Below are positions 38,425 to 46,012 of a DNA stretch of 64,000 bases, in pieces. Numbering within the stretch: position 1 is the stretch's first letter; each line of letters begins with the position of its first letter. Made by a program: the position numbers and the translations under genes. Source of the stretch: Mycobacterium kyorinense (lineage in GTDB: Bacteria; Actinomycetota; Actinomycetes; Mycobacteriales; Mycobacteriaceae); NCBI RefSeq assembly GCF_002101735.1, contig NZ_LQPE01000143.1, positions 62,001 to 126,000 on the forward strand, read 5' to 3'. The notes below the pieces were generated by a model, which ran no database searches, was not told the origin of the DNA, and saw only the letters and a program-made list of their open reading frames with translations.

Positions 38425-39060
38425 ATGACGCTCGAGGACATCGCCGGCGTCGCGCACCATCCCGACGGCACCCCGTCGGGTGTGGTGGTGTTGACGCACG
38501 GCGCCGGCGGCAGCCGGGAATCGCCGCTGCTGCAACGGGTTTGCGACGAGTGGGCGCGACGTGGCTGGCTGGCGGTGCGCTACAACCTGCCCTACCGGCG
38601 GCGCAGGCCCAAAGGGCCGCCGTCCGGCTCGGCGGCCACCGACCGCGCCGGCATCGTCGAGGCGATCGCGATCTGCCGCAAGCTTGCCGACGGCCCGCTG
38701 ATCGCCGGCGGGCATTCCTACGGCGGCCGGCAGACGTCGATGGTGGTGGCCGCCGGGGACGCGCCGGTGGATGTGCTGACGCTGTTCTCCTACCCGGTGC
38801 ATCCGCCCGGCAAGCCCGAGCGCCCGCGCACGGAGCACCTGCCGGACATCGCGGTGCCGACGGTGTTCACCCACGGCACGTCGGACCCGTTCGGCACCCT
38901 CGACGAGGTACGGGACGCCGCCGCGTTGATTCCCGCACCCACCGAGGTCGTCGAGGTCACTGGCGCGCGCCATGACCTGGGGGCCAAGGCCCTCGACGTG
39001 CCGGCGCTGGCCGTCGATGCGGCGCTGCGTCTGCTATCCGGTACCGCGGGTTCTGTATAG
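38425..39060 (+). CDS. alpha/beta-hydrolase family protein (Rv0421c-like)
   Basis: A 211-residue hydrolase of the KANL3/dienelactone-hydrolase-like type. VVVLTHGAGGSRESPLLQRV is the oxyanion-hole region, GGHSYGGRQTSM the nucleophile elbow (GxSxG with the catalytic Ser), THGTSDPFG the acid region and VTGARHDLG the catalytic His. It lies 49 bp after thiD on the same strand, as in M. tuberculosis (from memory), though a link to thiamine metabolism is not established. Confidence 0.85.
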   Translation: MTLEDIAGVAHHPDGTPSGVVVLTHGAGGSRESPLLQRVCDEWARRGWLAVRYNLPYRRRRPKGPPSGSAATDRAGIVEAIAICRKLADGPLIAGGHSYGGRQTSMVVAAGDAPVDVLTLFSYPVHPPGKPERPRTEHLPDIAVPTVFTHGTSDPFGTLDEVRDAAALIPAPTEVVEVTGARHDLGAKALDVPALAVDAALRLLSGTAGSV

Positions 39061-39067
39061 TCGCGTC

Positions 39068-40552
39068 ATGGACTCGCCACAGTATGACTTCGTCATCGTG
39101 GGTGCAGGCTTCGCCGGTATCGGCACTGCGATCCAGCTCAAGCGGCTCGGCTACCACAACTTCGTCATCCTCGACCGCGAGGCCGACCTGGGCGGCACCT
39201 GGCATGTCAACCGGTACCCGGGACTGGCCGTCGACATCCCGTCGACCACCTACTCGTACTGGTTCGAGCCGAACCCTTACTGGTCGCGGCTCTTCGCGAC
39301 GGGGCCCGAGCTCAAGCAGTACGCCGACCACGTCGCCGACAAGTACGACGTCCGCCGCTACATGCGGTTCAACACGGCCGTCGAGGGCGCCCGCTGGGAC
39401 GAGGACTCGCAAATCTGGCGGGTGGCGCTGGCCGGCGGCGAAACGCTGACCACCCGCTTCCTGATCACCGCGACCGGCTTCCTGTCCCAGCCGCACACCC
39501 CGGACATTCCCGGCATCTCCTCGTTCGAAGGCCGGATCATCCACACCACGGCTTGGGACGACAGCTACGACTTCGCCGGCCGCCGGGTCGGCCTGATCGG
39601 CACCGGCGCCACGGCCATCCAGCTCATTCCCGAGCTCGCCAAGACCGTCGCCGACCTGACCGTCTATCAACGCACCGCGATCTGGGTGGCGCCCAAGGTC
39701 GACTTCCGGATCTCCCCCGCCGTGCAGCGGCTCTTCGCCCGGGTGCCGTTCACCCAGCGGGCGGTGCGGTGGCTGACCGACAACATTCTCGAGTTCATGA
39801 CGGTCACCGGCGTGCTGAACTACCGCTACTTCCGGCGGCTGTCCATCGCCGCGATGGACCTGTGCAAGATTCACCGGTTCGTCCAGGTCCGCGACAAGGA
39901 GCTGCGCCGCAAGCTGACCCCGGACTACGACATCGGCTGCAAGCGGCCGAGTTGGTCCAATGACTACTACCGCAGCTTCACCAAACCGCACGTGCACCTG
40001 GAGACCGGCGGCATCGACCGGATCGAGCCGGACGGCATCGTCACCAACGACGGGAACAAGGCCGTCATCGACACGCTGGTGCTGGCCACCGGATTCGACC
40101 TGTGGGACGCCAACTTCCCGGCCATCGAGGTGGTCGGCCGAGAAGGCCGCAACCTGGGTAAGTGGTGGCGGGAGAACAGGTTCCAGGCCTACCAGGGCGT
40201 GTCGATTCCGTACTTCCCCAACTACTTGAGCCTGGCCAGCCCGTACGCCTTCTCCGGGTTGTCGTTCTTCAACACCATGGAATACCAGATGCGCCACATG
40301 GACCGGCTGCTCGGCGAGGTCAAGCGCAGGGGCGCAACGACTTTCGAGGTGACCGAAGAGGCCAACGCGCGCTTCCTCGATCGCATGACCCGCCACCTGG
40401 ACAACTCGGTGTTCTACGCCGGCGACTGTGCCACGTCGCGGTCCTACTACTTCAACCACAGCGGCGAGGCCACCCTGCTGCGGCCCACCTCGGTGCGCAA
40501 CGCGGTGCGGGACGGGTCTAAATTCCCGTTGGACGACTACGCAATCGCCTAA
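39068..40552 (+). CDS. FAD-dependent Baeyer-Villiger-type monooxygenase
   Basis: A 494-residue class B flavoprotein monooxygenase from the ATG at 39068. VIVGAGFAGIGTAIQL (FAD Rossmann), ADLGGTWHVNRYPGLAVDIPS (typical BVMO GGTW-RYPG), the Baeyer-Villiger fingerprint FEGRIIHTTAWDD (FxGxxxHTxxW with D in place of the usual P), NADPH Rossmann VGLIGTGATAIQLIPEL and ATGFDLWDANFP are all visible. It would oxidise ketones or related compounds with NADPH and O2. It marks the left edge of the accessory block: in M. tuberculosis a different gene follows the hydrolase. The next gene is 8 bp away. Confidence 0.9.
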   Translation: MDSPQYDFVIVGAGFAGIGTAIQLKRLGYHNFVILDREADLGGTWHVNRYPGLAVDIPSTTYSYWFEPNPYWSRLFATGPELKQYADHVADKYDVRRYMRFNTAVEGARWDEDSQIWRVALAGGETLTTRFLITATGFLSQPHTPDIPGISSFEGRIIHTTAWDDSYDFAGRRVGLIGTGATAIQLIPELAKTVADLTVYQRTAIWVAPKVDFRISPAVQRLFARVPFTQRAVRWLTDNILEFMTVTGVLNYRYFRRLSIAAMDLCKIHRFVQVRDKELRRKLTPDYDIGCKRPSWSNDYYRSFTKPHVHLETGGIDRIEPDGIVTNDGNKAVIDTLVLATGFDLWDANFPAIEVVGREGRNLGKWWRENRFQAYQGVSIPYFPNYLSLASPYAFSGLSFFNTMEYQMRHMDRLLGEVKRRGATTFEVTEEANARFLDRMTRHLDNSVFYAGDCATSRSYYFNHSGEATLLRPTSVRNAVRDGSKFPLDDYAIA

Positions 40553-40560
40553 GGAGCCCC

Positions 40561-40836
40561 ATGTCACGCAAGAGCAATCGTCTGGCCCGCTTCTCGGGTT
40601 TGGCCTTGGCCGGCGCCGGGGTCTCCCACTTCACCAGCCCGCAGCTGTTCGAGCCGATCAGCAAGCCGGTGTTCCCCCACAACACCCGCCAGCACATCTA
40701 CACCAACGGCGGGATTGAAACGGTCCTCGGGCTCGGCTTTTCCAGCCGGCGGACTCGCAGCGCCGCTATTGTCGGGTTGATCGCCTACTTGGCCTATCTG
40801 GGTGGTAGCGCTATTCGGAACGGCCAAAAAGCGTAG
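40561..40836 (+). CDS. small DoxX-like membrane protein
   Basis: A 91-residue protein with RFSGLALAGAGVSHFTSPQLFEPISKPVFPHNTRQHIYTNGGIETVLGLGFSSRRTRSAAIVGLIAYLAYLGGSAIR. The HFTSPQLFEPI...P..RQ..Y.NGG.E...GLGL pattern is that of the DoxX-like family found next to oxidoreductases. A ribosome site (aaggag, 40551-40556) precedes the ATG. It follows the monooxygenase by 8 bp and is probably cotranscribed. The last 26 bp overlap the convergent TetR gene. Confidence 0.75.
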   Translation: MSRKSNRLARFSGLALAGAGVSHFTSPQLFEPISKPVFPHNTRQHIYTNGGIETVLGLGFSSRRTRSAAIVGLIAYLAYLGGSAIRNGQKA

Positions 40837-42043
40837 CCTGCATCAGCTTTCGCACGCATGCCTGTGGGTAGGCGGACTGCTCGGCTGCGTCTTCGTAGTG
40901 CACCAGCCGGCCCAGGTCGACCACCAGGGCCATCGCCGCGTGTACCAGGAACCGTGCCTGCGCAGCCGTCAACGCCGGCCGCGCTGACTCCAGCAGCCGC
41001 GTCCAGGAATCGATCGTCGCGCGCTGCACGTCGCGCAGCAGCTCCTGATCGGTGCGGGTCAGGTTGACCCGCTCGGTGTAGTAGATCGAAGCCAGTTCGG
41101 GGTTGGCGAACGACGTCGCGACATACGCCTCGATCAACGCGGTCAGCATCTGGCGCGGTTCTCGCAGATCGCCGAGGATCGCCGACAGGTGACCGGAGAC
41201 CCGGTCGGCTGCCCGCCGCAATCCGGTGGACAGGATCTCGCACTTGCCGGAGAAGTACCGGTAGATGCCCGATACCGGAATGCCGACCGCCGAAGCGATT
41301 TGCGCCATGCTGGTTTCGGAATAGCCGTGGTGGTTGAACAACACCATCGACGCGCCCAGCAGGGCTTCGTACACCCCGGCATCCGAAGCGAAGATTCGCC
41401 AGGCCGCCGGGCGGGCAATGGCGTCGTCCGGGTGCGGAAGCTCCGTGGCGAGCACCGCCAACGCGGCGTCCCGCATCAGCGCGCGGATCTCGTCGTCCGG
41501 CAGCCGGACTCGATGGTCGACGATGCTGCCGATCACGCTGAGCGCTCCCGCCGACAGCATCCACCGTTGCGAGGGCGTCAACGACGGCCGAATTGCCATG
41601 AGCGGTCGATGAATTCGGCGGTTGACCAGCCGCAGCTGATCGGCCAGCGTCGACGCGTCCTCGCCGTGTAAGTAACGGGCCTGCCAGCGGTACAGTCCGC
41701 CGGACTCGCGGTTGGCCACCGCCAGGTCGATCAGCGCGTCGACCACGCGCTCCAACGTGGCGGCCGGGTCTGCGTCGGCAGGCTCGGCGTCGGCGAAAGC
41801 GGTGCAATCGACCAGCTGCTGGCCCAGCGCGAGCACCGCGCCGCGAAACAGGTCGTACTTGCTGGAGTAGTGCCGGTACAGCGCCGCCGCCGAGATCCCG
41901 ACCTTGGCCGCAATGGCTTCCATGCCGACCGCGTGGTATCCCTGCGCACTGAAAGCCTCGGCCGCGGCGCGCGCGATCTGCGCCTTGCGGTCTTTCGGCC
42001 GGCGGCGCACCTGGGTGGCCGGCTCGGCGCGAGGGTTCGTCAC
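40811..42043 (-). CDS. tandem TetR-domain regulator, Mce3R-like
   Basis: A 410-residue regulator containing two complete TetR units in one chain. HTH 1 (about 20-68) is RKAQIARAAAEAFSAQGYHAVGMEAIAAKVGISAAALYRHYSSKYDLF; HTH 2 (about 224-272) is YEALLGASMVLFNHHGYSETSMAQIASAVGIPVSGIYRYFSGKCEIL. The basic start TQVRRRPKDRK, the double-TetR design and the length match Mce3R (Rv1963c, about 406 residues, from memory), the repressor beside the mce3 operon. It points away from the mce3-like operon, whose first gene is 3.1 kb away beyond the DUF2236 cassette, and is divergent from 42169. It may control both. Confidence 0.85.
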   Translation of the reverse strand: MTNPRAEPATQVRRRPKDRKAQIARAAAEAFSAQGYHAVGMEAIAAKVGISAAALYRHYSSKYDLFRGAVLALGQQLVDCTAFADAEPADADPAATLERVVDALIDLAVANRESGGLYRWQARYLHGEDASTLADQLRLVNRRIHRPLMAIRPSLTPSQRWMLSAGALSVIGSIVDHRVRLPDDEIRALMRDAALAVLATELPHPDDAIARPAAWRIFASDAGVYEALLGASMVLFNHHGYSETSMAQIASAVGIPVSGIYRYFSGKCEILSTGLRRAADRVSGHLSAILGDLREPRQMLTALIEAYVATSFANPELASIYYTERVNLTRTDQELLRDVQRATIDSWTRLLESARPALTAAQARFLVHAAMALVVDLGRLVHYEDAAEQSAYPQACVRKLMQATLFGRSE

Positions 42044-42168
42044 CGCCTCACCCTAGCGTCGGATTTACGGTCCGGAAAACCTACCCTTGGGTCAGAACCT
42101 CCATTAACATAGCTTCTGTTCGGTCGCCGGCGACGACGGCGTCCGGGTTGCCTGTCGGAGGGACGCAC
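42044..42168. promoter_or_regulatory. divergent promoter region between Mce3R-like gene and DUF2236 cassette
   Basis: This 125-bp gap holds the promoters of the tandem TetR gene (minus) and the 42169 gene (plus). The A/T-rich stretch ccattaacatagcttctgtt (42101-42120) stands out and contains an imperfect dyad AACAT/CTGTT and a wider CAGAA (42094-42098) / TTCTG (42114-42118) dyad, a plausible autoregulatory operator. A ribosome site (cggaggg, 42156-42162) precedes the ATG at 42169. Confidence 0.4.
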
Positions 42169-42393
42169 ATGCTGGAGAAGGTTCGCCAGGTGCTTGGCTT
42201 CCAGATCACCATCGCCGAGTTGATCGGGCTCGCCTTGATCGTCGGCACGCCATACTTACTGGTCGGAGTGATCTGGTCGACGACGCACACCGATCATCTG
42301 CACAAGATGCACGGAGCCGACCTGGTGGTGTCATTCCTCGGGTCGATCGTTTCCTGGCCGGTTCTGTTGTTCGCCGATGTCTGCATGACATGA
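42169..42393 (+). CDS. small membrane protein of the DUF2236 cassette
   Basis: A 74-residue protein from the ATG at 42169 (MLEKVRQVLGFQITIAELIGLALIVGTPYLLVGVIWSTTHTDHLHKMHGADLVVSFLGSIVSWPVLLFADVCMT). Two hydrophobic helices are separated by a His-rich loop (THTDHLHKMHG). The stop overlaps the next ATG (ATGA), so it is coupled to the DUF2236 oxygenase-like gene. No family was recognised beyond similar small proteins in mycobacterial mce regions. Confidence 0.68.
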   Translation: MLEKVRQVLGFQITIAELIGLALIVGTPYLLVGVIWSTTHTDHLHKMHGADLVVSFLGSIVSWPVLLFADVCMT

Positions 42394-43274
42394 CCGCCGA
42401 AGCCGGAGCGCCGCTGACGACCGCCGATACCCGGATTCACATCACCCGTCGTACCGCGCGGTGGGACAACCGGCCGGCCACCGTCGCCGACGCGCTGGAT
42501 TTCTGGTCGTTCGCGGCCGGGGCCGCCAACGTCGTCATGCAGCTGTCCTGGCCCGGGGTCGGCTACGGCGTGGTCGAGAGCACGGTCGAATCCGGCAGCC
42601 TGATGAAACACCCGTGGAAGCGGGCCCGCACCACGTTCAGCTATCTGGCGGTGGCGATTCTGGGCAGCCCGGCGGACCGTGCCGCTTTCCGCGACGCCGT
42701 AGACGTCGCGCACCGCGAGGTCCGCTCCGGACCCGACAGCCCGGTGAAATACAGCGGCTTCGACCGCGATCTGCAGATGTGGGTCGCGGCTTGCCTTTTC
42801 GTCGGGCTCGAGGACACCTACGAGTTGCTGCGGGGCAAGCTGACCGGTGAGCTCGCCGAACACTTTTACTCCTCGGCGTTCACCCTGGGTACCACACTGC
42901 AGGTCACCGAGGACCAATGGCCGGCTACCCGTGCGGATTTCGACCAATACTGGAATCAGGCGTGCCGGCGCGTGGCGATCGACGACACCGTGCGCCAATA
43001 CCTGCAGGACTTGATCAACTTGCGGATGATCACGCCGCCGCTGCGTATCTTCGTCCCGTTGTTGCGGTTTTTGACCACCGGTTTTCTCGCTCCGGTTTTT
43101 CGCGACGCGCTGCAGGTCTCGTGGACGCCCGCTGCGCAGCGTCGCTTCGAGTACCTGTTCCTGGTGGTGGCGTTCGTCAACCGGTTTCTGCCCAAGTTCA
43201 TCCGGCAGGGTGGCAGCTATGTGCTGCTGGCCGACGTGCGCCGCCGAATCCGGCGGCGCCGCAAGCTGATCTGA
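42390..43274 (+). CDS. DUF2236 (MpaB/Lcp-like) oxygenase-family protein
   Basis: A 294-residue protein of the DUF2236 / ER-bound oxygenase MpaB family: FWSFAAGAANVVMQLSWPGVGYGVVESTVESGSLMKHPWKRARTTFSYLAVAILGSP, VDVAHREVR, MWVAACLFVGLEDTYELLRGKL, then YWNQACRRV. The H-R in AHREVR is the position of a haem-ligand region in characterised relatives (latex-clearing protein). A hydrophobic patch near 240-270 may dock to the membrane. Coupled to the preceding small membrane protein. Substrate unknown; a lipid or steroid role is plausible from the adjacent mce locus. Confidence 0.8.
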   Translation: MTAEAGAPLTTADTRIHITRRTARWDNRPATVADALDFWSFAAGAANVVMQLSWPGVGYGVVESTVESGSLMKHPWKRARTTFSYLAVAILGSPADRAAFRDAVDVAHREVRSGPDSPVKYSGFDRDLQMWVAACLFVGLEDTYELLRGKLTGELAEHFYSSAFTLGTTLQVTEDQWPATRADFDQYWNQACRRVAIDDTVRQYLQDLINLRMITPPLRIFVPLLRFLTTGFLAPVFRDALQVSWTPAAQRRFEYLFLVVAFVNRFLPKFIRQGGSYVLLADVRRRIRRRRKLI

Positions 43275-43294
43275 AGGGCGGTGGGAAAGTAACC

Positions 43295-43651
43295 GTGCGA
43301 CATCTGAGCCACAGCCACTTCTTCGCCGGTGTGGTGGCCGTATTGCTGATCACCGTCGGATTGCTGGCGCTGTGGTGGCCGGTCTACCTCGACCAGTTCG
43401 ACCACTACGGAATACAAATCACCTGCGGCCGAGGATTCAGCGCCAACCTTACCCAGGCGGCCGACGCCGGCGGCGACGACATCGCCGGCAAATGCAGTAC
43501 GGCGCTGCTCATCCGGCGTGCCTGGGCCATCCCGACCGCCGTCGTCGGATGGGTGATCATCACCGTCGTCCTGGCGATCTGGGTCCACACCCCGCCCGGC
43601 TCCCACGAGGAAAGCACTCGGTTCTGGGAATTGCGCGGCGACGCGACATAG
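43295..43651 (+). CDS. two-helix membrane protein of the DUF2236 cassette
   Basis: A 118-residue protein from a GTG at 43295 (VRHLSHSHFFAGVVAVLLITVGLLALWWPVYLDQFDHYGIQITCGRGF). Helix 1 is about residues 9-29, an extracytoplasmic loop with two cysteines (TCGRGFSANLTQAADAGGDDIAGKCSTA) follows, then helix 2 (AWAIPTAVVGWVIITVVLAIWV). The Cys pair could form a disulfide outside. It lies 20 bp after the DUF2236 gene. Homologous small proteins are common near mce loci, but I do not recognise a named family. Confidence 0.68.
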   Translation: MRHLSHSHFFAGVVAVLLITVGLLALWWPVYLDQFDHYGIQITCGRGFSANLTQAADAGGDDIAGKCSTALLIRRAWAIPTAVVGWVIITVVLAIWVHTPPGSHEESTRFWELRGDAT

Positions 43652-43669
43652 CCACGCGCGCCGCATATC

Positions 43670-44227
43670 TCACGGCAGCTCGACCTTGCTGGCCAGCCAT
43701 CGGCCGTCGACCTTCTCCATGGTCATCGTGACCCGGCTGCGGTCCAATTGTGGTTCGGGCGCGGCGGCGTTGCTCACCGACTGATCGACGAACAGCACCA
43801 CCTCGACCTTGTTCTTGCTGGCCGATTTCACTCCTGCTTCGATGACGGTGCCGTGTGCGGCCGCCTTGTTGTCGATCAGCGTCTGACGCAGCTGTGCGCT
43901 CGATTGGGTGTACATGTTTTTGAACTCACCGGTCGCGCCGTCGAGGACGTCGGTGAAGTTCTTGTCGATCGCCTTGGTGTCGATGCTGGTGAGTGCGAGA
44001 GTGTATTTGGTTGCGGCGTCGAGTGCTTGGGCAGCGGCGATCTTGACCTGGTGGTGCTCGAACAACACCCATCCCTCGTAGCCGGCTCCGGCCAATACCG
44101 CGGCAAGCACACCGCAGGCAACCCACCGGCCTACCCTGCGCTGACGCCCTTTCGGCTCCTCCGGTTCGTCGTCGACTTCGGGCGTGGTTTCTTGCGCCTC
44201 GGTGTCTTTTTCCGTGGTAGTGGTCAT
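43670..44227 (-). CDS. Mce-associated membrane protein
   Basis: A 185-residue protein from the ATG at 44227 (an ATG at 44236 is also in frame). An acidic disordered head (EKDTEAQETTPEVDDEPEEPKGRQRR) precedes one helix (VGRWVACGVLAAVLAGAGYEGWVLF), then an extracytoplasmic domain of the Mce-associated (Mam/Mas) type: ALDAATKYTLALTSIDTKAIDKNFTDVLDGATGEFKNMYTQSSAQLRQTLIDNKAAAHGTVIEAGVKS and VTMTMEKVDGRWLASKVELP. Its last 14 residues differ from those of the 54078 protein at one position only, so they are paralogues on either side of the mce operon. Mas proteins stabilise Mce transporters. Confidence 0.88.
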   Translation of the reverse strand: MTTTTEKDTEAQETTPEVDDEPEEPKGRQRRVGRWVACGVLAAVLAGAGYEGWVLFEHHQVKIAAAQALDAATKYTLALTSIDTKAIDKNFTDVLDGATGEFKNMYTQSSAQLRQTLIDNKAAAHGTVIEAGVKSASKNKVEVVLFVDQSVSNAAAPEPQLDRSRVTMTMEKVDGRWLASKVELP

Positions 44228-44844
44228 CAGTTGCATGCCCCCGATTCGCGGATCGCATTACCCCATCCCGTCGCTGCCACGATGTTGGCGTGGCTGACGC
44301 CTGACGGGTCTTTCTTCTTGATGCCGACGCCGATACGGGTCAGCTGAAAGGCCACATGTGTCATCGATTCGCCGCCGTATATCGGCGAGTACGGGCCGAA
44401 GTTGTCGGGGTTGTTGGTCACGATCAACGGTTTGACCCGTGGCGCCAGGAAGACCGTCGACTGGTCGATATTGGCGACCACAGCGTCGGCTTGGCGTTGC
44501 ACGCCGGCGGCCGAGTAGTCGTCGTGATGGTCACCCAGGTTGCGGTTGAACTCGTCGATTTGGCCCATCAGCGGGTCGAATTGCGCGTTGAACCATTGAC
44601 AGGCGTCCGACATGCCGCTGACCATCTCGGGGGTCACCCGATACCTGAAGGTGTTGTACGGCCAGATGTCGACGTTGGGCGACCACTCGCTGGGCGCCGG
44701 GCTGAACACCGGCAGCGGCGGCGGCGGAGTCGGATCGGCGTGCGCGGCGCCGGCCAGCCCGAGCGCGGCCGCAGCCAGGCAGCTCGCCGCCCACGCCGAC
44801 GCCACCGGAACCATGTAGGCAACCGTAAAGGACGAAATTGTCAT
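44227..44844 (-). CDS. secreted conserved protein of the mce region
   Basis: A 205-residue protein from the ATG at 44844 (a TTG at 44850 is upstream, an ATG at 44814 downstream). The signal peptide ends at AAHA (WAASCLAAAALGLAGAAHA), giving a mature protein starting DPTPPPPLPVFSPAPSEWSPNVDIWPYNTFRYRVTPEMVSGMSDACQWFNAQFDPLMGQID. Two cysteines (ACQWF and the C-terminal ACN) may form a disulfide. Similar secreted proteins accompany mce loci, but I cannot name a function. Its stop overlaps the start of the Mce-associated gene (TGATG). Confidence 0.75.
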   Translation of the reverse strand: MTISSFTVAYMVPVASAWAASCLAAAALGLAGAAHADPTPPPPLPVFSPAPSEWSPNVDIWPYNTFRYRVTPEMVSGMSDACQWFNAQFDPLMGQIDEFNRNLGDHHDDYSAAGVQRQADAVVANIDQSTVFLAPRVKPLIVTNNPDNFGPYSPIYGGESMTHVAFQLTRIGVGIKKKDPSGVSHANIVAATGWGNAIRESGACN

Positions 44845-44989
44845 TAACAAGAGCTCGGCGGCCGTCCTGGGCTGCTTGACGGCCAGGTTAGCCGAGAGCG
44901 GCCGATGTCCCGAAGGTTCAGCGCTCCCTCACCGCCGAACGGGTTGCTGCACACTATTGCCGCGCGTGGCCGAAACCGGTTGTAGACTA

Positions 44990-45015
44990 CCGTTCTTTAA
45001 AAATAATGCCGTTCT
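44990..45015 (+). promoter_or_regulatory. A/T-rich promoter region with CCGTTCT direct repeats ahead of mce operon
   Basis: CCGTTCT occurs at 44990-44996 and 45009-45015, 19 bp apart (about two helical turns), enclosing ttTAAAAATAAT, by far the most A/T-rich run in the 291-bp gap. TTGTAG at 44980-44985 could be a -35. The repeats are in place to act as a two-site operator, perhaps for the Mce3R-like regulator. Confidence 0.45.
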
Positions 45016-45044
45016 GTAGGAATTTGCGGAGCGCACCCTTGTGA

Positions 45045-45072
45045 GTCTGCAATGCAGACCTGCATGGTGCAG
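45045..45072 (+). repeat. two adjacent perfect mini-hairpins in the mce leader
   Basis: GTCTGC-AAT-GCAGAC (45045-45059) is followed directly by CTGCA-TGG-TGCAG (45060-45072). Both are perfect inverted repeats with 3-base loops. The unit TGCAG or its complement appears four times in 28 bp. They lie 70-100 bp upstream of the yrbEA start, in the probable untranslated leader, and could be an operator or an RNA structure. No T-run follows, so they are not a standard terminator. Confidence 0.5.
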
Positions 45073-45141
45073 CGACCGGTGAACGCGCCGCCCTGATTAC
45101 TTCCGGGCAGTTTCACAAAAGTCTTCCGTCGTCGCGGAACC

Positions 45142-46011
45142 GTGATTAACATGCTCGCCGTGGATCGTGGCACAGACGTGGCGCCCGACGGCGTGGCGGC
45201 CATCGAAGAGTGGACCGCGGGCTACATCCGCCGGCACCCGCTCGCGTCGCTGGCGACCGTCGGAGAGCAGTACGTCCTGGCCGTGCGCACCATCCAGTAC
45301 TTCTTTTTCGACCTCTTCACCGGACGCTTCCAGTGGATCGAGTTTCTGCGGCAGGGCGCGTTCATGGCGGGCACTGCGGTGCTGCCGACGGTGCTGGTGG
45401 CACTGCCGATCGGGGTGACGCTGTCGATTCAGTTCGCGTTGCTGGCCAACCAAGTTGGTGCCACGTCGCTGGCCGGCGCGGCGAGCGGGCTGGCCGTGAT
45501 TCGCCAAGCGGCATCGCTGGTGGCCGCGGTGCTGATGGCGGCGGCCGTCGGCTCCGCGATCACCGCGGACCTGGGCTCGCGCACCATGCGGGAGGAGACC
45601 GACGCCATGGAGGTCATGGGCGTCTCGGTGATCCGCCGGCTGGTGGTGCCGAGGTTCGCGGCCGCGATCATGATCGGTGTCGCGCTCACCGGAATCACCT
45701 GCTTTGTCGGCTTTTTGGCGAGCTACCTGTTCAACGTCTACTTCCAGCGCGGCGCGCCCGGCAGCTTCGTCGCGACGTTCTCGTCGTTCGCCACCACCGG
45801 CGACATGATCGTGGCGCTGCTCAAGGCGGTGGTGTATGGCGGCATTGTCGCGGTGGTGGCCTGCCAGAAGGGCCTGTGCACCAGGGGTGGACCGACCGGC
45901 GTCGCCGACTCGGTGAACGCCGCTGTCGTGGAAGCGATTCTGGTGCTCATGATCGTCAACGTCGGCATCAGCCAGCTCTACAACGTGCTGTTCCCGCGGA
46001 CGGGTCTGTGA
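45142..46011 (+). CDS. yrbE3A: YrbE/MlaE-type permease subunit A of the mce transporter
   Basis: A 289-residue integral membrane protein, first gene of the mce operon, started at a GTG at 45142 (ATG at 45151 is equally possible). The MlaE-family core is WIEFLRQGAFMAGTAVLPTVLVALPIGVTLSIQFALLANQVGATSLAGAA, AAAVGSAITADLGSRTMREETDAMEVMGVSVIRRLVVPRFAA (the EExDAMxxMG ATPase-coupling helix) and GLCTRGGPTGVADSVNAAVVEA. It forms the inner-membrane channel with YrbE B, powered by an MceG ATPase encoded elsewhere. The symbol is by analogy to mce3: the flanking Mce3R-like, Mas and secreted genes match that locus. Confidence 0.92.
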   Translation: MINMLAVDRGTDVAPDGVAAIEEWTAGYIRRHPLASLATVGEQYVLAVRTIQYFFFDLFTGRFQWIEFLRQGAFMAGTAVLPTVLVALPIGVTLSIQFALLANQVGATSLAGAASGLAVIRQAASLVAAVLMAAAVGSAITADLGSRTMREETDAMEVMGVSVIRRLVVPRFAAAIMIGVALTGITCFVGFLASYLFNVYFQRGAPGSFVATFSSFATTGDMIVALLKAVVYGGIVAVVACQKGLCTRGGPTGVADSVNAAVVEAILVLMIVNVGISQLYNVLFPRTGL

Positions 46012-46012
46012 C

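Noticed and set aside
40170..40186. KstR-like site (gAACagGTTc) in the monooxygenase gene.
   Set aside because: It is deep in coding sequence, lacks the flanking bases of the consensus and is not near a promoter.
44997..45203. A 68-residue minus-strand frame across the mce promoter.
   Set aside because: No ribosome site or similarity; it overlaps the promoter repeats and the yrbEA start.
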